DNA of 64,000 nucleotides from Microvenator marinus (GTDB lineage Bacteria; Myxococcota_A; Bradymonadia; Bradymonadales; Bradymonadaceae), in assembly GCF_007993755.1 (NCBI RefSeq), contig NZ_CP042467.1, forward strand, positions 4,798,001-4,862,000, read 5' to 3'. The notes beneath the pieces are model-generated. The model was not told the origin of the DNA. It saw only the letters and a list, made by a program, of their open reading frames with translations, and ran no database searches. Shown here in pieces: positions 1 to 9,036 of this stretch (positions are counted from its first letter, which is position 1; every line of letters starts with the position of its first letter). The position numbers and the translations under genes were made by a program.

Positions 1-1182
1 GAGGCCGTGAGCGCAGCTTTTGAACATAAACTCGTGGTGATTACGGGTGGGCCTGGTACGGGGAAAACCACCATCATTCGCGCGATTTGTGAGATCGCTC
101 AGGGCCAAGAGATGCGCGTGGCGCTCGCCGCACCTACAGGACGCGCGGCAAGGCGAATGTCTCAGGCCACCGAGCGCGATGCGGTCACGGTGCACCGTTT
201 GCTCGAGTACAATCCCAACGAAGGTGGCTTTCAGCATAACTCGGAGCGACCGCTCGACGTTGATATTCTCATCTTGGACGAGTCCTCCATGGTGGATGTC
301 TACTTGCTCTATGCGATTGTGGATGCGCTCTTGCCGCGGGCCGTGCTCGTTTTGGTCGGTGATATCGACCAGCTTCCTAGTGTGGGGCCGGGCACGGTTT
401 TGGCGGATATCATTGAGTCTGGTGCAGCGCGTGTGGTGCGCCTGACCGAGATTTTCAGGCAGGCCGAGAACTCGAATATCGTGGCGAATGCCTACCGAAT
501 CAACCGCGGGGAAATGCCACAGGACGCGCCGCGAATCGAAGGAAAACTTTCGGATTTCTATACCGTGAACGCGCGTTCGGCGACCCACGCTCAAGAACTC
601 ATTCTGGAGTTGGTTTCGCAACGAATTCCGAGTGCTTTTGGCCTGGATCCCTTTGAAGATATACAAGTGCTCGCGCCCATGCACCGTGGAGAAATCGGAT
701 GCGAGACGCTCAATGTTGCACTGCAACAAGCGCTAGTGGTTGAGCGTGGTGAACGGGGTGTGGAGCGCGGCGGAGTTAAGTGGTTGGTGGGGGATAAGGT
801 GATGCAGACCCGCAACAACTATGAGCGGGGTGTGGTCAACGGTGATGTGGGTCGGATCAAGAGTGTTGAGGCGGCGCAGAAGAAGTTGAACGTAGTGTTC
901 GAAGATCGAGAAGTGACCTATGCGTTCAATGAACTCGATGAGCTGACGCATGCATTTGCGATTACGGTCCACAAGAGCCAGGGCTCTGAGTATCCGGTGG
1001 TCGTGATGCCGGTCATGACCCAGCATTTTGTAATGTTGAAGCGAAATCTTCTCTATACGGCAGTGACTCGTGCGCGCCAACTCGTGGTGCTGGTTGGCAC
1101 GTCACGTGCCGTGAGTATTGCCGTGTCTCAGGCGGACACTGGCGTGCGTTTTTCGGGGCTCGCACACCGGCTCCGCAGCTGA
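1..1182 (+). CDS. recD2: RecD/RecD2-type DNA helicase, C-terminal part (5' end outside window)
   Basis: Superfamily 1 DNA helicase of the RecD/RecD2 group, a 5'-3' ATP-dependent DNA-unwinding enzyme used in recombination and repair. The reading frame is open from base 1, so the N-terminal part lies upstream. Visible motifs in order: Walker A GGPGTGKTT (bases 46-72), motif Ia APTGRAA, Walker B LILDESSMVD, motif III GDIDQLPSVGPG, the arginine motif TEIFRQA, the RecD-type DKVMQTRNNY segment, and motif V/VI AITVHKSQGSEYP followed by LLYTAVTRAR. The presence of both RecA-like domains in a single chain and no visible RecBC neighbour favours RecD2 over the RecD subunit of RecBCD, but the missing N-terminus would decide this. 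The gene ends one base before the convergent aldo/keto reductase. Confidence 0.9.
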   Translation, partial: EAVSAAFEHKLVVITGGPGTGKTTIIRAICEIAQGQEMRVALAAPTGRAARRMSQATERDAVTVHRLLEYNPNEGGFQHNSERPLDVDILILDESSMVDVYLLYAIVDALLPRAVLVLVGDIDQLPSVGPGTVLADIIESGAARVVRLTEIFRQAENSNIVANAYRINRGEMPQDAPRIEGKLSDFYTVNARSATHAQELILELVSQRIPSAFGLDPFEDIQVLAPMHRGEIGCETLNVALQQALVVERGERGVERGGVKWLVGDKVMQTRNNYERGVVNGDVGRIKSVEAAQKKLNVVFEDREVTYAFNELDELTHAFAITVHKSQGSEYPVVVMPVMTQHFVMLKRNLLYTAVTRARQLVVLVGTSRAVSIAVSQADTGVRFSGLAHRLRS

Positions 1183-2127
1183 TTAGGCCCAGATGCCGTC
1201 AGCCGTGTAAGGCGAGTTGGGGCCGGCGAAGAAAGTGCCGTCGATATAGCGGTAGGACTTGCCGAAGTTGCTGATCGCGCCCATATCGTCCGCGTCCAAC
1301 TTGAGCTCGGTGGCTTTGAGATTGGAGCGGATACGAGAGTCTGTGACCGATTTGGGAATCACTGAGGTGCCGCGTCCGAGCGCCCATGCGATGAGCACAT
1401 CACCCGTTCCGACTCCATGCTTCTCAGCGATTTCCTTGATGGTCGGATGTTCAAGCAAAGAAGGCTCGTCGCTCTTTCGAGTCTGGCGGTCTGGTGAGCC
1501 GAGCGGTGAATACGCCGTGAGCTGGATGCCCTTGGACTGGCAGTAGGTCAGAAGCTCGGTTTGAGGCAGATAGGGGTGAGACTCCACCTGATTGACGGCA
1601 GGCGTTTCTCCAACGCCTGAGAGCAGGTCGATACGCTCGGGACCCATATTCGAAACACCGATTTGGCGAGTGAGCCCTTTGGCCTTGAGTTCTGCCATGG
1701 CCTCCCAGGTCTTTTCCAGAGGTGCCTCTTCCAGCGTGAGGAATTCCTCGCGTGAGCGCGGGAAAGTCACACCGTGCTTAAACGCAACCGGCCAGTGGAT
1801 GAGGTAAAGGTCTAGGTATTCAAGGCCGAGGTCGGAGAGCGTCTTTTGGAGCGCGCTTTCTACGTGTTGCGCCTCGTGGCTATCGTTCCATAGTTTGGAC
1901 GTCACCCAGATTTTCTCGCGTGAGGTGTCGCCGGCCTTGATGGCGTCGGCGATGGCTTTTCCCACTTCGTCTTCGTTCTGGTAGATGGCCGCACAGTCGA
2001 GGTGGATATACCCGGCTTCTAGTGCGACGCGCACCGCCGTGTAGACTTCGTTCGGCTTGGACTTCCAGGTGCCAAGGCCAAATGCTGGGAATTGAGTTCC
2101 GTCGTGTAGTTTCAAATGTGGTTGCAT
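1183..2127 (-). CDS. aldo/keto reductase family oxidoreductase
   Basis: NADPH-dependent aldo/keto reductase that reduces carbonyl compounds to alcohols; the cytosolic TIM-barrel enzyme has 314 residues from the chosen start, normal for the family. The catalytic tetrad is readable as D44 and Y49 (in HLDCAAIYQNE), K78 (in WVTSKLW) and H111 (in YLIHWPV). The cofactor-binding end motif IPKSVTDSRIRSNL is present. A GTG eight codons upstream (2151) is open, but the ATG at 2127 has GGAG five bases before it and begins MQPHLKL, as usual for this family, so it is preferred. The physiological substrate cannot be read from the sequence. Confidence 0.92.
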   Translation of the reverse strand: MQPHLKLHDGTQFPAFGLGTWKSKPNEVYTAVRVALEAGYIHLDCAAIYQNEDEVGKAIADAIKAGDTSREKIWVTSKLWNDSHEAQHVESALQKTLSDLGLEYLDLYLIHWPVAFKHGVTFPRSREEFLTLEEAPLEKTWEAMAELKAKGLTRQIGVSNMGPERIDLLSGVGETPAVNQVESHPYLPQTELLTYCQSKGIQLTAYSPLGSPDRQTRKSDEPSLLEHPTIKEIAEKHGVGTGDVLIAWALGRGTSVIPKSVTDSRIRSNLKATELKLDADDMGAISNFGKSYRYIDGTFFAGPNSPYTADGIWA

Positions 2128-2246
2128 GTGTTCTCCATATGCCGTGTTCACACAGAGAGATGCCTCAGACTCAACTTTGTCTCAAACCAACTTTACAAAG
2201 GGGGGATGCTCGTCAAGACTCCCGTAAAGACCTCAGAGGTGTCTAG

Positions 2247-5165
2247 ATGCCAGAAAATGTGTTGAAAATTCCGCGCACCACCCAAAACCGACTCCACTTG
2301 AAGCTCCAAGATGGTTTTGTAGGTTTGAGTTGGACCAGAGCCCAAGAGGTCTCGGCGTCGGCCAAACTTCAAGCGGCTCGCGTCTACTCCCTGGCCGTAC
2401 TCGATGCCGCCATGCGCTCCTTGGTTGAGCGCTGGCCCGGTTCCAAGGAGCTTCAACACAAACCCTCTAAGAACGCCGTGGAAGAGCTTCAATCCACGAA
2501 TGCATGGGAAGTGGTCTACTGGGCCTTGCATCGCGGGAATCGCGCTTTAGGCGAGCTAGAAGGGCTCTTTGAAACCCAGGTGGACCTTGGATTGGAACAA
2601 GCCGAAGTTTTTGCGGATGCTGAAGGCCTAGACGAGGTGGAGGGTGAAAAACTGCTGGAGCTCCTCTCGGAGCCAATCCGCCTGCACGACGACCTCGATG
2701 CGCAGATCGCTCATGTGCTCAAAAGATGGGGCAAATACCTCGACCCGTCATTGAAGGAACAACTCCTGAGATCCAGAGACTACCTGCGCGAGGCGTGGGT
2801 TGGTCATTTTGGCCCAGCAACTGCGGCGCAAGCCCCGGATTTTTCGAGCCTCTACCAACACCAAGAACGCTTTACGCACGACCGCGACTGGATGCCGAGC
2901 GTGGTGCTCATCGCCAAGAATATCTACGTCTGGTTGCACCAACTCTCGGCCACCTATGGCTACAGAATTGAACGGCTCGACGAAGTCCCCGAGGCCGAAC
3001 TGGCGCGCCTCAGAAGCCAAGGCATCACGGGACTCTGGATGATTGGACTCTGGGAGCGGAGCCCGGCCTCAAGGCGCATCAAAGAACTCTGTGGCCGTCC
3101 CGATGCCGTAGCGTCAGCGTATTCGCTCTACGACTACAGGATTGCGGGCGCGCTGGGCGGCGAAGAAGCACTCGAGTCATTGCGCCAAAGGGCGGCATCA
3201 CACGGCGTTCGGCTGGCCGCGGACATGGTTCCAAACCACATGGGAATCACCTCAGAATGGGTCAAAAACAATCCGGAATGGTTCCTCTCAGTAGACCACC
3301 CACCATTCCCTAGCTACTCGTTTCACGGCGAGAATCTAAGCCACGAACCAGAATTCGGGGTTCAGATCGAAGACCATTATTACGACCAGACCGATGCTGC
3401 TGTGGTCTTCAAACATATGGACCACCGAACGGGGCAAACGCGCTACATCTACCACGGCAACGACGGCACCTCGTTTCCATGGAATGATACCGCGCAGCTT
3501 GATTTCCTGAATCCTGAGGCCCGCGAGGCCGTAATCCGCACTATCATCGACGTGGCGCGAAAGTTTCCCATCATCCGATTTGATGCGGCGATGACGCTTG
3601 TCAGAAAGCACGTGCAACGCCTTTGGTATCCACCGCCTGGCCACGGTGGCGCTATCCCCTCACGCTCGCAATTTGGGGTTTCGCAGGAGGAGTTCGACCG
3701 TCGGATGCCCATGGAATTCTGGCAAGAAGTCGTAGACCGCATCCAGGCCGAAGCCCCCGATACCCTTTTGCTCGCCGAGGCATTTTGGATGCTCGAGGGG
3801 TACTTTGTGAGAACGCTCGGCATGCACCGCGTCTACAATTCGGCGTTTATGCATATGCTTCGCGACGAGGATAACGCCGGTTACCGAAAGCTCATGCGAG
3901 ACACGCTGGCTTTCGACCCTGAGGTGCTTAAACGTTATGTGAACTTCATGAATAATCCGGACGAAGACACGGCGGTCAATCAGTTCGGCAAGGGCGATAA
4001 GTACTTTGGTGTGGCCGTGCTCATGGCCACCATGCCAGGACTTCCGATGCTTGGGCATGGTCAGCTCGAGGGCTTTACCGAAAAGTACGGTATGGACTTT
4101 AGGCGCCCGCTTCTCAACGAGCTCCCCGATAAAGGCCTGTTGGCCCACCACGAGCGCGTTTTGATTCCGCTCCTTCACCGACGAAGGCTCTTCGCGGAGG
4201 TGGCTCATTTTGCGCTTTATGACGTCTTTAATCCGCAAGGTGGGCTCGAGCAGAACGTCTTTGCCTACTCAAACATGTTGCCCAATGAACACGGGCTAGA
4301 GAGGGCGTTGGTGATCTACCATAATCGCTATGCGGAGGTACGGGGCTATGTGGATCGTGGCGTGTCGGAGTCAGGCGGGCGGCTCGTAGACCACCTGCAG
4401 CTCCCGGCCTATGGAGTGGTGAGATTCCGCGATCAAATCTCCGGTGAGTGGTTCCTTAGAACTGCGGAGTTGCTACACAGGCACGGGCTCTATGTAGAGC
4501 TCGGGGCCTATAAGTGCCATGTGTTCTTGGACTGGGGTTTTGAAGATGGGCAAGAATGGTTTGAGCTAGAGTCACATCTTCAAGGACGCTCTACCCCGAG
4601 TCTAGACCATGAGTTCGTACTAATGCGGTACGGAACGTCCCGTACCGCATTGACGTGGCTCCTTGATTCAAACCTCAAAGATTCCGTGGCGCTGAAACGT
4701 GAGTTCGAGACTTTGAGTCAAAGCATTTTGAACTACTGGCCCGACGCCGAGCTCACTGAGTTGCCTGCACTCGAGGGCCATTCGCCCGAGGCGAGGCTGG
4801 TGGTTTTGGTAGAGTGGCTGGAGGAGTCGGGGGCTAGTGATGTGTGGGAGCGCATGGCACTCGAGGAGTTGACGCCCTTTGGTTCATTGGTCCGTGCCGC
4901 GCTCGATATCGACTCCTTAGATGTGTCTTCGTGGCCGTTGCTTGAGTCCGTTCAAGAAGCTTTGAGTGTGCATGAGTTTGAAGGTACCCGTTATTTCGTG
5001 GCTCAGAAGGCTGATGGATTCTTAAAGAAGATGCCGGAACTCTTGGGTGTGAAGTCAGCGCTTTGCGGTACGGATCGTAGCGAATTTACCGTTGCGATGG
5101 AGGAGTTTGGAAAGGCGCTAGAACAAGCAAGCTACGATTTTGACCAAGTGCGGTTTGATGGTTGA
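2247..5165 (+). CDS. GH13 alpha-amylase-family glycosidase with long helical N-terminal extension
   Basis: Large (972 aa) alpha-glucan-active enzyme of glycoside hydrolase family 13 without a signal peptide, so probably acting on cytosolic storage glucan. A helical region of about 250 residues comes first, followed by a TIM barrel with region I DMVPNHMG (about residue 325), nucleophile D446 in RFDAAM, acid/base E511 in LLAEAF, and the third acid D572 in NNPDED. The usual NHD triplet of region IV reads NPD here, and GKGDKYFGVAVLMATMPGLPMLGHGQ follows closely. About 300 further residues lie C-terminal to the barrel and have no obvious domain signature. ATG with AGAGG seven bases upstream. The stop codon lies inside the next gene (8-base overlap), so the three genes to 7280 look cotranscribed. 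Exact bond specificity is not deducible. Confidence 0.85.
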   Translation: MPENVLKIPRTTQNRLHLKLQDGFVGLSWTRAQEVSASAKLQAARVYSLAVLDAAMRSLVERWPGSKELQHKPSKNAVEELQSTNAWEVVYWALHRGNRALGELEGLFETQVDLGLEQAEVFADAEGLDEVEGEKLLELLSEPIRLHDDLDAQIAHVLKRWGKYLDPSLKEQLLRSRDYLREAWVGHFGPATAAQAPDFSSLYQHQERFTHDRDWMPSVVLIAKNIYVWLHQLSATYGYRIERLDEVPEAELARLRSQGITGLWMIGLWERSPASRRIKELCGRPDAVASAYSLYDYRIAGALGGEEALESLRQRAASHGVRLAADMVPNHMGITSEWVKNNPEWFLSVDHPPFPSYSFHGENLSHEPEFGVQIEDHYYDQTDAAVVFKHMDHRTGQTRYIYHGNDGTSFPWNDTAQLDFLNPEAREAVIRTIIDVARKFPIIRFDAAMTLVRKHVQRLWYPPPGHGGAIPSRSQFGVSQEEFDRRMPMEFWQEVVDRIQAEAPDTLLLAEAFWMLEGYFVRTLGMHRVYNSAFMHMLRDEDNAGYRKLMRDTLAFDPEVLKRYVNFMNNPDEDTAVNQFGKGDKYFGVAVLMATMPGLPMLGHGQLEGFTEKYGMDFRRPLLNELPDKGLLAHHERVLIPLLHRRRLFAEVAHFALYDVFNPQGGLEQNVFAYSNMLPNEHGLERALVIYHNRYAEVRGYVDRGVSESGGRLVDHLQLPAYGVVRFRDQISGEWFLRTAELLHRHGLYVELGAYKCHVFLDWGFEDGQEWFELESHLQGRSTPSLDHEFVLMRYGTSRTALTWLLDSNLKDSVALKREFETLSQSILNYWPDAELTELPALEGHSPEARLVVLVEWLEESGASDVWERMALEELTPFGSLVRAALDIDSLDVSSWPLLESVQEALSVHEFEGTRYFVAQKADGFLKKMPELLGVKSALCGTDRSEFTVAMEEFGKALEQASYDFDQVRFDG

Positions 5166-5745
5166 GTCTCGACTAAAACCTACGCGCCGTCAGTTCCTTA
5201 TTGCGGCTTCGCTCTGCGGCGCTGGCGTGCTCATTACTCGCCGGTTTACGTGTTACGAGGACACCGATTGGACTCCGCTTATGCTCACTACAGCACAAGG
5301 GCTTGCGTTGGCCGCGGCGGCCGAGGTGATGGTTCCAGACGGGCCTGGTCCCTCGGGATTGGAAGTGGCAAAGAACGTAGATAGATTCCTGGCGGGCATG
5401 CCGCAGAGCACGTTGCGTGAACTCGATGGTCTCTTCCTACTCCTTGAGCACGGCACCCTGATTGGCGGCAGCTTGAGACGGCTCACGGACCTTAGTCCGG
5501 AAGATAGACTCGAATTCTTAAATGCCCTTAGTACCCAGACGGGCCTCTTAGGAGATGCGTTTGAGGGGCTGCGCGCCCTGGTCTATTCGGGGTGGTACCA
5601 AGACAGAAGAACCTGGGCCGCAATCGGCTACACAGGGCCTTGGATCAACCGCGGGCCTAGGCCGTTGGTGCCCGGCGCTTCGGACGCTGGTGCTTTGGCG
5701 AAATGGGTTGCCGGAGAGGGCGCAAGAATGAGGGGGCTTCTGTGA
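5158..5745 (+). CDS. gluconate 2-dehydrogenase subunit 3-like protein, Tat signal
   Basis: Small subunit of the gluconate 2-dehydrogenase subunit 3 type (195 aa), which in known systems accompanies a GMC-family flavoprotein and is exported with it. A twin-arginine signal is visible at residues 9-14 (TRRQFL) followed by a hydrophobic stretch, pointing to folded export across the inner membrane. The body has the family pattern: LTTAQGLALAAAAEVMVPDGPGPSG near the start, VDRFLAG, and a C-terminal WAAIGYTGPW. The ATG at 5158 overlaps the glycosidase stop by 8 bases; an ATG at 5140 is also open but would add six residues and a longer overlap. The gene overlaps the next one by four bases, which fits translational coupling with its flavin partner. 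No cytochrome subunit is adjacent. Confidence 0.78.
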   Translation: MVESRLKPTRRQFLIAASLCGAGVLITRRFTCYEDTDWTPLMLTTAQGLALAAAAEVMVPDGPGPSGLEVAKNVDRFLAGMPQSTLRELDGLFLLLEHGTLIGGSLRRLTDLSPEDRLEFLNALSTQTGLLGDAFEGLRALVYSGWYQDRRTWAAIGYTGPWINRGPRPLVPGASDAGALAKWVAGEGARMRGLL

Positions 5746-7280
5746 TTTTTGATGCCTCAAACCAAAAGCTTCCGCTCAAACTCAAAGTCGGCCTCTGCGT
5801 GATTGGGAGCGGGGCAGGGGGAGCTGCGGCGGCCATGGTTGCCGCGGAGGCAGGCATGGATGTGCTGATCATTGAGGCCGGCCCTTTTGTGCCGCCTGGC
5901 GTCATGAATCAACGCGAAGAAGATATGATTCCCGCGCTATTAGAGGCGAACGGCGGGCAGACATCTTCAGACCGAAACTGCATGATTGTACAGGGTCGCG
6001 CGCTCGGTGGGTCAACGCTTCATAATATCAATCTTTGCAAACGAATCCCTGAGCCGATTCTAAGGGAATGGCAACGTGAACGCGGCATGGAGCACCTGGG
6101 GCTTGAGACCTGGACCGCTCTCTATGACGAGGTCGAGTCACTGCTTCAGGTGAGTCAGATTCCAGAGTCGCAGGTGAGCAAGCACAACCAGGTCTTTCGG
6201 GAGGGGACTAAAAAGCTCGGCTGGAAGGGCGGGCTCTTGAGCCACAATCGGTCGGGCTGCGTTCAGAGTGGGTTTTGCGCCGTGGGGTGTGCGTACGATG
6301 CGAAGAACAACGCGGTCAAAGTCATGCTCCCTCGCATCCTGGCTGCAGGTGCGCAGATTCTTACGCATTGTAAAGCCGTCAAGCTCGTTCAGGAGCGAGG
6401 TCGTGTGGTCGGGGTCGATGCTCGCGCGTTGGACCCGCTGACCCGAAAGCCCATCGGAAGAGTCGAGATTCAATGTGAGCAAGTCTGTGTGTCGGGGTCC
6501 GCAACCGGCAGTGCGGCGTTGCTGCTCCGCTCCAAGATAAAGGACGACTCGGGCTCCACAGGCAAAGGTTTGACGATTCACCCAGCACTAGTTGCGGCGG
6601 GTGAGTTTGACGAGTCTATTGAGGCGTGGAAGGGAATCCCGCAGTCGTGGGAATGCACTCAGTTCTTGGATTTTGAGCGGGCACATGCGGAGGAACCCTC
6701 AACTGAGATTGGCATCAGGACTTGGATTATCCCCGCGTTTGCGCATCCCATGAGCACGGCCACCATTCTCCCAGGCTGGGGCGACGCCCACGCTGAACTC
6801 ATGCAAAAGTACTCACGGCTCGCCGTTCTCACCGGCATGATTCACGACACGTCTAAGGGTGTTGTGACCCCGCGTCAGGAACTAGAGCAACGTATCGACT
6901 GGAAGCCCAATAAAGGCGACCGCGCGGAACTCCTCTTTGGTCTGAAGCGATCGGCGGAGATCCTCTTTGCCGCAGGCGCCAAGAGAGTGTTTGTACCTTC
7001 TAAAAAACTCCTTGTTTTGGAATCACCTGCAGACCTTGACCAGGTGGACCAAATCCGGCTTGATGCGGGCGAAATGCCGATGACCGCGGTTCATCCAATG
7101 AGTACCGTGTCCATGGCGGATGACCCACTCAAAGGGCCCGTGGATAGTCGCGGTAAACACCACCATATTGAAGGCTTGTGGGTTGCCGACGGCTCCCTCT
7201 TCCCTGGCTCGATTGGAGTCCCGCCTCAGGTTTCCATCTACGCACTGGGCTTACACGTTGGGCGTGCGATCGCTACCTAA
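5742..7280 (+). CDS. GMC-family FAD-dependent oxidoreductase
   Basis: Glucose-methanol-choline family flavoprotein (512 aa) that oxidises an alcohol or sugar and passes electrons to a membrane acceptor. The FAD-binding Rossmann motif is at residues 22-27 (GSGAGG) followed by IIEAG; GRALGGSTLHN is the second FAD signature; the C-terminal active-site block reads AVHPMSTVSMADDP, then GLWVADGSLFPGSIGVPPQ. The start is taken as GTG at 5742 because the preceding purine run AGGGGG is well placed and GTGA overlaps the stop of the small subunit, a typical coupled junction; an upstream in-frame codon at 5703 would cause a 43-base overlap. It has no export signal of its own and probably travels with the Tat-borne small subunit. 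Substrate unknown; sterol, long-chain alcohol or sugar are all possible. Confidence 0.88.
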   Translation: MIFDASNQKLPLKLKVGLCVIGSGAGGAAAAMVAAEAGMDVLIIEAGPFVPPGVMNQREEDMIPALLEANGGQTSSDRNCMIVQGRALGGSTLHNINLCKRIPEPILREWQRERGMEHLGLETWTALYDEVESLLQVSQIPESQVSKHNQVFREGTKKLGWKGGLLSHNRSGCVQSGFCAVGCAYDAKNNAVKVMLPRILAAGAQILTHCKAVKLVQERGRVVGVDARALDPLTRKPIGRVEIQCEQVCVSGSATGSAALLLRSKIKDDSGSTGKGLTIHPALVAAGEFDESIEAWKGIPQSWECTQFLDFERAHAEEPSTEIGIRTWIIPAFAHPMSTATILPGWGDAHAELMQKYSRLAVLTGMIHDTSKGVVTPRQELEQRIDWKPNKGDRAELLFGLKRSAEILFAAGAKRVFVPSKKLLVLESPADLDQVDQIRLDAGEMPMTAVHPMSTVSMADDPLKGPVDSRGKHHHIEGLWVADGSLFPGSIGVPPQVSIYALGLHVGRAIAT

Positions 7281-8391
7281 TGAAGCCAATACCCGCTTGT
7301 ACAAGCTTCCACTTCAGGCTCGGATCTACCTTCAAAAACTGAGACCACATGGTGGCCGCAATGTCGCTGACGCCGCTCTGGTCTGAGAGATAGGCCTGCC
7401 ATTTCTTCGTTGGTAGTTGAAAGAAGGACTCAAAGAACCGGCGCGTTTGCGCAGCATCAAAGCCGAGAAGCACATCGAGCCCGAAGTTTTGAAAGTCCCG
7501 GGCCCTTCGCATGTCTTTAGGCCAGACCACCTTACTGAGGTCGTCCACACCGCCGGCGATGGCATCCGCCAACGTTCCCGCACTTCTCAGGGTCCGCGAC
7601 AAACTGTAGCCCGTGGCAGGATGCACAAACCCCGCCGCCGCACCAAACGCAACCGCCTCACTCCGCGGAATCTCTTCGCCCATTGGTATCACACACCGTT
7701 CAACTTCATGGACTTGCATAACCCGTACGCCTCGCCCCTCAAGCCGCAAGTACAAAAGCTCCTCAAGTCTTGAGATACTAAGGGCAGGGCGCGCGGAAAG
7801 GACCGTTTCTTCTAGAAACCATAGGTTCGGATTCTCGTGTCCACCAAGACGCATGGCGTACAAAAACGTGGCGGGGTCTTCTTCAACCCCAGGTATAGGG
7901 CGATAGTCCATCAAGGCCATATCGTGACCGTCAATTGGCTCGCCATCTACCTCGGCCAGAATGCCGTACGCCGTCTGAAATGCCGGGTCCGGGCTCCGAC
8001 CGCCAGAAAACACGCGCTGAAAGCCGCTCGCGTCCACCACAATTTTGGCGCGTGAACGGTCCGATTCAATGGCCCTTCGGTCCTCTATCAGTACCTTGGC
8101 TTGCTGCTCCGTATTGACCAAAAGCCCCTTCAAAAGCTCGTTATCAAAACGACCATAAGTCGCGTCCAGAACCTGTAGTTCGTTCTGAAAGCCAACCGTT
8201 GGACTTGCCCACGTCCATGCCAATGCTGAATGGAATTCAGGCGGCACCTCACTCAGCCACGCGCCGTATGCATTGGGCCACGGCTCGTCAACGTCGGGCG
8301 CGATCCACAAGACATCCACCCCTCGTTTGGTCAATTCACCCACGATTGCGTAGCCAGCAGGCCCCGCTCCAACGACCAGCACGTTGTGCAT
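7273..8391 (-). CDS. crtL: lycopene cyclase, CrtL/CrtY-type flavoprotein
   Basis: Lycopene beta- or epsilon-cyclase-type enzyme that closes the end rings of lycopene in carotenoid synthesis, associated with the membrane. The dinucleotide fold is at the N-terminus (VVGAGPAG). Family signatures follow in order: NAYGAWLSE, FQTAYGILAEVDG, DMALMDYR, TFLYAMRLGG, FLEETVLSARPALS and the C-terminal GAAAGFVHPATGYSLSRTLRSAG. About 372 residues matches bacterial and plant cyclases. An ATG at 8391 begins directly with the dinucleotide fold and is chosen; a GTG at 8400 would overlap the adenosyltransferase stop by 8 bases. The gene is last in the cobalamin-riboswitch operon, and no other carotenoid gene is nearby, which is unusual. 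It overlaps the convergent GMC gene by 8 bases. Confidence 0.87.
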   Translation of the reverse strand: MHNVLVVGAGPAGYAIVGELTKRGVDVLWIAPDVDEPWPNAYGAWLSEVPPEFHSALAWTWASPTVGFQNELQVLDATYGRFDNELLKGLLVNTEQQAKVLIEDRRAIESDRSRAKIVVDASGFQRVFSGGRSPDPAFQTAYGILAEVDGEPIDGHDMALMDYRPIPGVEEDPATFLYAMRLGGHENPNLWFLEETVLSARPALSISRLEELLYLRLEGRGVRVMQVHEVERCVIPMGEEIPRSEAVAFGAAAGFVHPATGYSLSRTLRSAGTLADAIAGGVDDLSKVVWPKDMRRARDFQNFGLDVLLGFDAAQTRRFFESFFQLPTKKWQAYLSDQSGVSDIAATMWSQFLKVDPSLKWKLVQAGIGFIR

Positions 8392-8392
8392 C

Positions 8393-9022
8393 TTACTCAC
8401 GAGCGCTCGATGCCTGGTTCGGTTGCCATAGAACTTCGTCCTTGGCAGCCTTTACGGTCACCCAACGGCTCCAGACAAAGAACGCATCACTCAGGCGGTT
8501 CAGATACGCGATGGCCAACTCGTCCACGCTTTCGTGCTCCTGAAGGGCTACAGCATGTCTCTCCGCACGCCTGCAGATGGTGCGGCACTGGTGGAGCTCG
8601 GCGTTCGCGCGCGTGCCTCCGGGCAACACAAAAGACCTTAGGGCTGGAAGCGACTCGTTATGATGGTCAATACTCTCCTCCAACGCCTTGATATCGCGCT
8701 CAGTGACCCTCGGCATATACTCGCCGACGTCCTCCGGAAGAGTGGCCAAAATGGAGCCCAGATTGAAGAGTTCGTGTTGCACGCGCAAAAGAGTCTCGCT
8801 CAACGCCTGAAACTCAGGGTCCGAGGCGTACTCCTCCAACGACACACGGACTGCGCCCACAAATGAGTTGAGCTCGTCCACCGTGCCGTAGGTTTCAATT
8901 CGCATGGAGCTCTTGGGGACCTTTTGACCACCCACCAATCGCGTTTTGCCGGCATCTCCCGCCCTTGTGTACACACGGTTGATGGCGAGTTGCGGGTCTT
9001 TAAATGATTTCTTGTCGCTCAC
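8393..9022 (-). CDS. pduO: cob(I)alamin adenosyltransferase, PduO type
   Basis: ATP:corrinoid adenosyltransferase of the PduO/MMAB family: it transfers the adenosyl group from ATP to cob(I)alamin, giving adenosylcobalamin, in the cytosol as a trimer. The ATP-binding N-terminus is clear (YTRAGDAGKTRLVGG), followed by RIETYGTVDELNSFVG, and the C-terminal signature FVLPGGTRANAELHQCRTICRRAER. Length 209 aa is normal. Translation starts at GTG with GGGAG six bases upstream, 14 bases after the lipoprotein stop. Its place downstream of a B12-sensing riboswitch, a TonB receptor and a propeller lipoprotein makes salvage of imported cobalamin the likely role. Confidence 0.93.
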   Translation of the reverse strand: MSDKKSFKDPQLAINRVYTRAGDAGKTRLVGGQKVPKSSMRIETYGTVDELNSFVGAVRVSLEEYASDPEFQALSETLLRVQHELFNLGSILATLPEDVGEYMPRVTERDIKALEESIDHHNESLPALRSFVLPGGTRANAELHQCRTICRRAERHAVALQEHESVDELAIAYLNRLSDAFFVWSRWVTVKAAKDEVLWQPNQASSARE

Positions 9023-9036
9023 GGATTCTCCCTGGT

